DNA of 8,836 bases from Spirochaetota bacterium (GTDB taxonomy: Bacteria; Spirochaetota; Spirochaetia; DTKZ01). Below, piece after piece: positions 1 to 5,325 of this stretch. Position 1 is the first letter of the stretch; each line of letters starts with the position of its first letter. A program made the position numbers and the translations under genes. The stretch lies in the NCBI GenBank assembly GCA_029562045.1, contig JAKQWJ010000291.1:1-8836 (forward strand), read 5' to 3'. The notes beneath the pieces are model-generated. The model saw only the letters and a program-made list of their open reading frames with translations. It was not told the origin of the DNA and did not search any database.

Positions 1-966
1 GGCCTGGCCCGGATGTCCCGGCCCATCCCCGAGGCGGGCCGGTTCACCGCCGTGCTGGTGCAGCAGAACGTGGACCCCTGGCTCTCCGGGAGCCGGGAGG
101 AAGCCCTTCTGCGGATCCAGGAGCTCTCCCGCAGCGGGGTCGCCGCAGCGGGAGGGGCGGACCTGGTGGTCTGGAGCGAGTCGAGCCTGTTCCGGCCTTA
201 CGGGGAAAACCGGACCCGTTTCCTCCGCCAGCCCCCCGGAGACCCCTTCCGGCCCTTCCTCATGGACCTGGGGGCGCCTCTGTTGACGGGAAACCCCATC
301 GTCCGGGACGGCCCGGAGCGGAAGGTCCTGAACGGCGTCATCCTCCTGGCCCCCGACGGGGAGATCCTGGACGACTACGGCAAACGGCACCCGGTGCCCA
401 TGGCGGAGCACGTTCCCTTCTGGGAGTTCCGGCCGGTGCGGGATTTTTTTCAGAAGATCGTCGGCCTGGATTCGATTTGGGATCTGGGTGAGAGGGACAC
501 CATCTTCTCCCTCCCTGTCTCCGGAGGCCGGACGATCCGTTTCGGGGCGCCCATCTGCTTCGAGGACGCCTTCCCCTACCTGTGCCGGCGCTTCGTCCGG
601 TCCGGGGCGGACCTGCTGATCAACCTGACCAACGACGCCTGGTCCCGGATGGAATCCGCCCAGACCCAGCACTTCGTGGTGGCCCGGTTCCGGTCCATCG
701 AAATGAAGAGAGTGCTGATCCGGTCCACCAATGCGGGCCTCACCTCGGTCATCGGCCCCTTCGGGGAAATCCGGGCCGCCCTCCCCATGTTCCGGGAAGA
801 GGTCCTGGCGGCGGAGATTCCGGTCTTCCGGGAGGAGAGCCTCACCCCCTACACCCGGTACGGGGACTACTTCCCCCTGGGCCTCGCGGCCATCCTGACC
901 CTCTTTCTGGTCCGGGACAAAAAAAGCCGCGGCAGCCGCCTCTTCGATGGCCCGGCAGGATCCTGA
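1..966 (+). CDS. lnt: Apolipoprotein N-acyltransferase paralogue (Lnt-like), C-terminal part, cut by left edge
   Basis: Lnt transfers an acyl chain to the N-terminal cysteine of lipoproteins in the cytoplasmic membrane. The reading frame is open to base 1, so the gene begins outside the window; the usual N-terminal membrane half is not visible. What is seen is the carbon-nitrogen hydrolase domain. Numbering from the Met at 13, the catalytic triad is E56 (WSES), K124 (YGKRHPVP) and C182 (ICFED), with the family glutamate E132 after the lysine loop and LINLTNDAW at 202-210. A short hydrophobic stretch (FPLGLAAILTLFLV) near the C terminus fits the final membrane helix of Lnt. All active-site residues are intact. 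It resembles the complete Lnt at 5326-6969 (QQNVDPW against QHNVDPW), so the two are paralogues. It converges on rpmE. The last residues lie in a tandem duplication (892-998). A soluble nitrilase-family enzyme without the membrane half cannot be fully excluded. Confidence 0.88.
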   Translation, partial: GLARMSRPIPEAGRFTAVLVQQNVDPWLSGSREEALLRIQELSRSGVAAAGGADLVVWSESSLFRPYGENRTRFLRQPPGDPFRPFLMDLGAPLLTGNPIVRDGPERKVLNGVILLAPDGEILDDYGKRHPVPMAEHVPFWEFRPVRDFFQKIVGLDSIWDLGERDTIFSLPVSGGRTIRFGAPICFEDAFPYLCRRFVRSGADLLINLTNDAWSRMESAQTQHFVVARFRSIEMKRVLIRSTNAGLTSVIGPFGEIRAALPMFREEVLAAEIPVFREESLTPYTRYGDYFPLGLAAILTLFLVRDKKSRGSRLFDGPAGS

Positions 967-998
967 CCCTCTTTTCGGCCCGGGACAAAAAAGGCCGC
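892..998. repeat. Imperfect 39-bp direct repeat, 68-bp period, across the end of the Lnt-like gene
   Basis: Bases 892-930 and 960-998 match at 35 of 39 positions, both reading ATCCTGACCCTCTTT, then a variable patch, then CCGGGACAAAAAA and GCCGC. The period of 68 bp is not a multiple of three, so the second copy is read in a shifted frame and supplies the TGA stop at 964-966. The A-run of each copy (919-925 and 987-992) is a T-run on the minus strand; the second serves as the tail of the rpmE terminator. Confidence 0.8.
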
Positions 999-1015
999 CC
1001 CTTTCCGGAGCGGCC
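987..1015 (-). terminator. Rho-independent terminator after rpmE
   Basis: On the minus strand GGCCGCTCC, loop GGAAA, GGGGCGGCC forms a 9-bp stem with one G-T pair, followed directly by six T. It starts about 20 nt after the rpmE stop, so it ends the long minus-strand series. On the plus strand no T-run follows the stem, so it should not terminate the convergent Lnt-like gene efficiently. Confidence 0.9.
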
Positions 1016-1034
1016 CCCTGGCTTCCCGCCGACA

Positions 1035-1238
1035 TCAGCCCTTGATGTTGTAGCGCTTTTTGAAGCGCTCCACCCGGCCCGCCGTGTCGATGAGCTTCTG
1101 CTTCCCCGTAAAGAAGGGGTGGCACTGGGAGCAGATTTCCACCGTCATGTCTCCCGCTGTGGAACGGGTCTCGATGACGTTTCCGCAGGCGCAGGTGATC
1201 TTCGCCGGCTTGTATTTGGGATGAATATCCGCTTTCAT
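1035..1238 (-). CDS. rpmE: 50S ribosomal protein L31, zinc-binding form
   Basis: L31 sits on the large ribosomal subunit at the bridge to the small subunit. The 67-residue product has the family length and begins MKADIHPKY. Four cysteines, C16 and C18 (CAC) and C36 and C39 (CSQC), make it the zinc-containing C+ type. The block CHPFFTGKQ and the C-terminal RVERFKKRYNIKG are typical. The ATG at 1238 is preceded by GGAGG (1247-1251) at 8 nt. It lies 16 nt after the rho stop, and its ribosome binding site is in that gap, so the two are almost certainly one transcript; rho-rpmE adjacency is common in bacteria. A zinc-free L31 paralogue, often made under zinc starvation, is not in this window. Confidence 0.98.
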   Translation of the reverse strand: MKADIHPKYKPAKITCACGNVIETRSTAGDMTVEICSQCHPFFTGKQKLIDTAGRVERFKKRYNIKG

Positions 1239-1254
1239 CGTTGTTTCCTCCGAT

Positions 1255-3087
1255 TCAATCCGATACCGTCGAGGTGTTCATGGACCTCAGGAAGGCCTCA
1301 TTATTCTTGGTTTTCTTCATTCTGTCAATGAGGAGCTCGATGATTTCCACGTCGTCCATGGGGTTGATGACCTTCCGGAGGATCCACATCTTGTTCAGCT
1401 CCTCCTCGGTGAGGAGAAGCTCCTCCTTCCGGGTCCCGGACTTCTTGATATTGATGGCCGGGAAGAGCCTCCGGTCCGAAAGCCTCCGGTCCAGATTGAC
1501 CTCCATGTTGCCGGTCCCCTTGAACTCCTCGAAAATGACCTCGTCCATCCGGCTTCCGGTTTCGATCAGCGCCGTGGCGACGATGGTCAGGCTGCCGCCG
1601 TCCTCGATGTTCCGGGCGGCCCCGAAGAACCTCTTGGGCTTGTGCAGGGCGTTGGAATCCACTCCCCCGGACAGTATCTTGCCCGAGGTGGGAACGGTCT
1701 GGTTGTAGGCCCGGGCCAGACGGGTTATGGAATCCAGCAGGATGACCACATCCCGCCCGTGTTCCACCAGGCGCTTGGCCTTCTCCAGCACCATCTCCGC
1801 CACCTGCACGTGCCGGGACGCCTGCTCGTCGAAGGTGGAGGAGATGACCTCCGCCTTGACGTTCCGCTGCATGTCCGTGACCTCCTCCGGCCGCTCGTCG
1901 ATGAGCAGAACGATGAGGTAGACCTCAGGCTGATTCAGCGTTATGGCGTTGGCGATTTTCTGCAGCAATATGGTCTTTCCGGTGCGGGGCGGCGACACGA
2001 TGAGCCCCCGCTGCCCCTTTCCGATGGGGCAGAAGAGGTTGATGAGCCGGGTGGAGGGGTCTCCCTCGGGGGTCTCCAGGTTGAGGCGCTCGTCGGGGTA
2101 CAGAGGCGTCAGGTTGTCGAAGGGGATCCTCTGCTGGGCCACCCCGGGCTCGTCGAAATTGACGCTTTCCACCCGGAGCATGGCGAAGAAGCGCTCCCCC
2201 TCCTTGGGGGAACGGATCTGACCGTAAACGGTGTCGCCGGTCTTCAGGTTGAAAAGCCGGATCTGGGAGGGGGAGATGTAGATATCGTCGGAGCCGGGAA
2301 GGTAGCTGTTCTGGGGCGAACGCAGGAAGCCGTACCCGTCGGAGAGGATCTCCAGGGACCCGTAGGCGTAGATGGCCCCGCCCTTTTCGGTGTGGGCCTT
2401 CAGGGTCGCGAAGATGACCTCCTGCTTCTTCAGCGCCGGCAGGTTCTCCTGCTGAACCCCGAGGCTGGCGGCCAGGTCCCGGAGGTTCTTCATGTTCATC
2501 ACCGTGAGGTCGTTGATGCTCAGGATGGCGCCCCCCGAGGGAGCCTCCCCGGACTCTTCCCTGTCCAGGGAGGAAAAATCCTCCCGTCCCTTGTGGGGCC
2601 GCCGGCTGTTCCGCTCGGCGAACCGGGATCGGCGGTTCTGCTGCTCCTGGTGCTTCCTTCCCTCGCCGTGGCCGCCGCCCGTGAAGGGGGGCATCTCCGG
2701 CTCCGTCCCCGGATGGGCTGCGGAGGTTCGCCCCTCCGAACCGGCGGGAGCCGTCCCGTTGGGAAGGTCCGACCCGTCTTCGTTGTGGCCGGTGGTGGCG
2801 TCTTTTATCAGTTCCACCCGGACCTTGCGCTTTCTGTTGTCGCGCCGCAGGGAAGGAGAGACGTTTCTCCCCTGCCCCTCGGCGGGGGTCCCGTTGTTGC
2901 CTTTTTCCGGAGCCTTGTTTCCGCCCCCTTCGCCGTAATCCGCGTTGTCGGAATTACGCTGTTCCACGAAACCCTCCCCTTCCCGGGCATGGCGCCCGAG
3001 ATCAAGTTCGTTCTGCATGCTCTCTTTTACAACCGCGGCATTGTCCGCCGCGCCGGATGAGGCTTTTCTTCTCCGGATTATGGCCAT
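1255..3087 (-). CDS. rho: Transcription termination factor Rho with long disordered N-terminal extension
   Basis: Rho is a hexameric RNA-dependent ATPase that releases nascent transcripts. In this 610-residue form, residues 1-186 are a low-complexity tract rich in G, N, E, R and S. The family core follows: N-terminal helix bundle (from LSINDL at 189), cold-shock-like RNA-binding domain (YGSLEILSDGYGFLRS, 242-257; then DDIYISPSQIRLFNLKTGD), Walker A (GLIVSPPRTGKT, 361-372), Walker B (VVILLDSITR, Asp 452), the Q-loop (KILSGGVDSNALHKPKRFF) and R-loop (TALIETGSRMDEVIFEEFKG). E. coli Rho has 419 residues, so the extra length is the N-terminal tract. I chose the ATG at 3087 because GGAG lies 6 nt before it; an upstream in-frame TTG at 3099 touches that Shine-Dalgarno sequence and would add four residues. 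The core looks fully active. Confidence 0.97.
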   Translation of the reverse strand: MAIIRRRKASSGAADNAAVVKESMQNELDLGRHAREGEGFVEQRNSDNADYGEGGGNKAPEKGNNGTPAEGQGRNVSPSLRRDNRKRKVRVELIKDATTGHNEDGSDLPNGTAPAGSEGRTSAAHPGTEPEMPPFTGGGHGEGRKHQEQQNRRSRFAERNSRRPHKGREDFSSLDREESGEAPSGGAILSINDLTVMNMKNLRDLAASLGVQQENLPALKKQEVIFATLKAHTEKGGAIYAYGSLEILSDGYGFLRSPQNSYLPGSDDIYISPSQIRLFNLKTGDTVYGQIRSPKEGERFFAMLRVESVNFDEPGVAQQRIPFDNLTPLYPDERLNLETPEGDPSTRLINLFCPIGKGQRGLIVSPPRTGKTILLQKIANAITLNQPEVYLIVLLIDERPEEVTDMQRNVKAEVISSTFDEQASRHVQVAEMVLEKAKRLVEHGRDVVILLDSITRLARAYNQTVPTSGKILSGGVDSNALHKPKRFFGAARNIEDGGSLTIVATALIETGSRMDEVIFEEFKGTGNMEVNLDRRLSDRRLFPAINIKKSGTRKEELLLTEEELNKMWILRKVINPMDDVEIIELLIDRMKKTKNNEAFLRSMNTSTVSD

Positions 3088-3193
3088 TCGAATCTCCAAT
3101 CATCTGCACTGTTTGTTGTCCGTTCCACGGATTACCGCTCGAAAGAAGGCAAGACAAGATCGTCAAAGGGAAAATTATCTGCAAGTCTTTATT
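3088..3193 (-). promoter_or_regulatory. rho leader, AT-rich, possible internal promoter
   Basis: This 106-nt gap between cinA and rho is clearly more AT-rich than its surroundings, especially 3160-3193. On the minus strand it holds GATAAT (3174-3179), a good -10-like hexamer, but no convincing -35 at the right distance. A small hairpin, TCCGT-GGA-ACGGA (3119-3131), lies about 32 nt before the rho ATG. Rho is autoregulated in several bacteria through its leader, so separate control here is plausible, but the sequence alone does not prove a promoter. Confidence 0.35.
3094..3097 (-). promoter_or_regulatory. Ribosome binding site that fixes the rho start
   Basis: The minus strand reads TTGGAGATTCGAATG. 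GGAG is 6 nt from the ATG at 3087. The TTG directly overlapping the GGAG is therefore an unlikely start. Confidence 0.7.
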
Positions 3194-3919
3194 TCAAATA
3201 TATTCATCGAAACGGCGGGTGTCAATACTCTCCCCCCGGAGGATGAAGGCCTGGAGCAGGAAAAGCCCGATGTAGGCCGACAGGGTCCGGACCCTCCGGC
3301 GGGAGCCGGGGAAAAGAAAGCGCTGCTCGAGAAAGCCTCGGGACACTCCTCCGACGCCGATCCAGACCGTTCCCACCGGCTTCTCCGGTGAACCACCCCC
3401 GGGGCCGGCCACTCCGGAAACGGAAACGGCGCAGTCCGCCCCGCTGACATTGATGACCCCCTCGGCCATGGCCCGGACCGTCTCCCGGGACACCGCTCCG
3501 CATCGGCTCAGCAGGGGCTCCGGAACGCCCAGGAGCCCCGTTTTGGCGGCGTTGGCATAGGACACCACGGAGCCCCAGAAAACATCGGAGCTGCCGGGCA
3601 CATCGGTGAGAATCTTGGAAAGAAGGCCCCCGGTGCAGGATTCCGCCGCGGCGATGGTGAGGCCCGCGGAACGGAAATCCCGCAGCAGCCCGGCGACGGG
3701 ATCCACATCCCCGGGACGGACCAGGAGGGGGCCGAAATCCTCCAGCAGGGCCTCCACGACCCCGTTCCGGGACCTCCTGTCGCCGCCCTCCAGCACGTAG
3801 ACATTCCGTTCCCCGTCCCCGGTGCGCCGCCAGCTCATCCCCTCCACCGCAAGGGGCGCGAGGCGCCTTTCCAGCGCCGGGGGAGAAAGTAAAAGGGTGG
3901 TAAAAACGCTTTCAGACAC
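3194..3919 (-). CDS. cinA: CinA C-terminal-type protein (nicotinamide-nucleotide amidohydrolase, PncC family)
   Basis: The PncC/CinA-C domain deamidates nicotinamide mononucleotide to nicotinate mononucleotide, recycling pyridine nucleotides. In the 241-residue form the signature AESCTGG is at 92-98 (catalytic Ser94), the substrate-loop tyrosine and lysine are at Y121 and K126 (YANAAKTGLLGV), and GVAGPGGGSPEKPVGTVWIG is at 169-188. Residues 1-70 look like the small middle domain that precedes CinA-C in full-length CinA, but the N-terminal MoCF-like (COG1058) domain is absent. The start is uncertain. I prefer the GTG at 3919, overlapping the bactofilin stop by 8 nt, though its Shine-Dalgarno sequence is weak (AAGAAA). 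An ATG at 3964 would give 256 residues and a 53-nt overlap. It is tightly linked to the bactofilin upstream; rho follows after 106 nt. Confidence 0.85.
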   Translation of the reverse strand: MSESVFTTLLLSPPALERRLAPLAVEGMSWRRTGDGERNVYVLEGGDRRSRNGVVEALLEDFGPLLVRPGDVDPVAGLLRDFRSAGLTIAAAESCTGGLLSKILTDVPGSSDVFWGSVVSYANAAKTGLLGVPEPLLSRCGAVSRETVRAMAEGVINVSGADCAVSVSGVAGPGGGSPEKPVGTVWIGVGGVSRGFLEQRFLFPGSRRRVRTLSAYIGLFLLQAFILRGESIDTRRFDEYI

Positions 3920-4325
3920 TCTGGATTGTTTTCTTGAGCCGGCCGATGGGAGCGGAGAAGACATCGATCTGTTCGCTGTTTTTGATCATCTCGCATTTCC
4001 CTTCGAAGATCACCCCGTCGGCTATTTTGAGTTTCGCCGTGCGGACATTGCCGTAGATCTTTCCCGAAGAAAGCATTTCTATCTTGTCGTAGGCCTCGAT
4101 ATTGCCGCGGACAACGCCTCCCACGACGATGGATCTGGCCTTGATATCCGCCCGGACCTCGGCGCCGTTTTCGACATACAGGAAGCCGTCGGACTGTATG
4201 GCCCCCTCGAACTTGCCGCTGATTCTGACGGAACTGGAAAACTTCAGGGTTCCCTTCAGTATCGTGCCGGAGCCGAGGCGGGATTCGGTTTTGCTGTATA
4301 TTTCCAGCTCGTAGGATGCGCTCAT
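3912..4325 (-). CDS. Bactofilin family cytoskeletal protein
   Basis: Bactofilins polymerise without nucleotide into filaments, often bound to the inner face of the membrane, and position envelope or cell-shape factors. This 137-residue protein has the family size and a central right-handed beta-helix pattern of short repeats (LGSGTILKGTLKFSSSV, ISGKFEGAI, GFLYVENGAEVRADI, VVGGVVRGNIEAYDKIEM, GKIYGNVRTAKLKIADGV, FEGKCEM), with short non-repeat tails. I chose the ATG at 4325 (MSASYELE), 19 nt after the TPR gene stop; AAGGA lies upstream but at long spacing. A TTG at 4364 would add 13 residues and overlap the TPR gene, with no ribosome binding site. It overlaps cinA by 8 nt. The setting next to lnt and a response regulator suggests an envelope role, which is inference. 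Confidence 0.88.
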   Translation of the reverse strand: MSASYELEIYSKTESRLGSGTILKGTLKFSSSVRISGKFEGAIQSDGFLYVENGAEVRADIKARSIVVGGVVRGNIEAYDKIEMLSSGKIYGNVRTAKLKIADGVIFEGKCEMIKNSEQIDVFSAPIGRLKKTIQSV

Positions 4326-4344
4326 GGGTATATCGGATCCGTCC

Positions 4345-4566
4345 TTATTTGGTTTCCATGACAAAAACGCCGTCCCAGTCTTCGGGGGGCGGATGCGCCA
4401 CCAGCTGCCGGCAGCGTTCCACGTAAACCCTGCTGGGGCCGTCGGAAGGATCTTCCCGGAGCGCCTCCTGGAAGCTCTCCAGGGCCCGGGAAAAATCCAT
4501 GAGCTTGTAATGCCTGCGCCCCTGGGCGAACAGTTCGAGAACCCGGGCCTTCCGCGGAGTGATCAC
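4345..4566 (-). CDS. Small TPR protein resembling the C-terminal tail of adenylate cyclases
   Basis: The 73-residue product starts with one tetratricopeptide-like helix pair (about 8-40, with A14, G16, Y20, F25, A28, F32, A35 and P40), then a third helix (PSRVYVERCRQLV) and the tail HPPPEDWDGVFVMETK. The combination of SDGPSRVYVERC and PPP-DWDGV is what I know from the extreme C terminus of many class III adenylate/guanylate cyclases, where it follows the cyclase domain. Here it stands alone, with no cyclase domain. The GTG start at 4566 overlaps the response-regulator stop as GTGA, so translation is probably coupled; a purine-rich GAGGGAGGGGA tract just before it acts as the ribosome binding site and also codes for the end of the regulator. 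It is likely an adaptor for that regulator, but this is inference. Confidence 0.75.
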   Translation of the reverse strand: MITPRKARVLELFAQGRRHYKLMDFSRALESFQEALREDPSDGPSRVYVERCRQLVAHPPPEDWDGVFVMETK

Positions 4567-5297
4567 TCCCCTCCCTCCCTCCGGTCCTTCCAGGAGCCGA
4601 AATGTTTCTGGTATTTTTCTTCCAGATCGTTCAGGCTGAGTTCTCCCTTTTTAAGGAGCTTTTCCTTGTCTTCCCGGTCCCGGATTTCCCGCTCCAGGCC
4701 GTCCAGCGCCGCTATGGTGGATTCGGACTCGGTTATGAATTTCCGCAGAAAGTCCTCCACATCCCCGGTGTTTTCCGCATCCAGGACGCCGGCCGCGCCG
4801 TTCAGGTCCGACAGGCTCCCCCGGAGGCGGCGGACGAAAAATATCAGCGACTGGTTCAGCGATTGCATCAGGGAGATCCGATGCTCCCGATGGGCCACCT
4901 GGTCCGCCAGTTCCTTGTGGCGCAGAACCGCCTTGATCCGGGCCAGAACCTCGGAAAAGTTGAAGGGCTTGGTTATGTAATCCTCCACCCCCAGTTCGAA
5001 GCCTTCGATTTTGTCCTTCACGTCGTCCATGGCGGAGAACATGATGATGGGGATGCTCCGGAAACCGGCGAAATCGTCCCGCTGCTTGAGGATTTTGGTG
5101 ACTTCCCAGCCCGACAGCTTGGGCATGATGTTGTCCAGAATGATCAGGTCGGGGACGAAATTCCGGACCTTCTCCAGGGCTTCTTCGCCGTCTTCGGCTT
5201 TTTCGACCTGGAAGCCCAGTTTGCCCAGCATCAGGGAGAAGAAATCCAGATTGATCTGTTCATCGTCGACGATTAATATTTTTGCCTTGACTTTCAT
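4563..5297 (-). CDS. Response regulator: receiver domain plus helical C-terminal domain, no DNA-binding output
   Basis: The 244-residue protein begins with a complete CheY-like receiver (1-127): acidic pair D11/D12, phospho-acceptor D55 (LDNIMPKLSG), S88 in the switch position and K110 (YITKPF). Phosphorylation by a sensor kinase should therefore be possible. The remainder (128-244) is helical and highly charged, with a likely coiled coil at about 195-232. It shows no helix-turn-helix, GGDEF, EAL, HD-GYP or cyclase motif. Residues 155-170 (VRRLRGSLSDLNGAAG) look like the first helix of a HisKA dimerisation domain, but with Arg156 where the phospho-histidine would be. The ATG at 5297 is supported by GAGG at 8 nt (5306-5309); the longer open frame upstream is antisense-like sequence inside lnt. 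It lies 28 nt after lnt and overlaps the TPR gene by 4 nt. No cognate kinase is in the window. Confidence 0.9.
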   Translation of the reverse strand: MKVKAKILIVDDEQINLDFFSLMLGKLGFQVEKAEDGEEALEKVRNFVPDLIILDNIMPKLSGWEVTKILKQRDDFAGFRSIPIIMFSAMDDVKDKIEGFELGVEDYITKPFNFSEVLARIKAVLRHKELADQVAHREHRISLMQSLNQSLIFFVRRLRGSLSDLNGAAGVLDAENTGDVEDFLRKFITESESTIAALDGLEREIRDREDKEKLLKKGELSLNDLEEKYQKHFGSWKDRREGGE

Positions 5298-5325
5298 CGT
5301 CCCAACCTCAAGCTCCGGTATTTTC

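Noticed and set aside
919..956. A second minus-strand terminator at the first repeat copy
   Set aside because: The T-run is present but only a four-pair stem can be drawn, with a long loop.
582..1331. Plus-strand open frame running from the Lnt-like gene across rpmE
   Set aside because: It is a shifted frame over real genes, although it does contain the second repeat copy in its original frame.
1642..3060. 472-residue plus-strand open frame opposite rho
   Set aside because: Long antisense frames are expected in GC-rich coding sequence; it has no domain and lies entirely over a clear rho gene.
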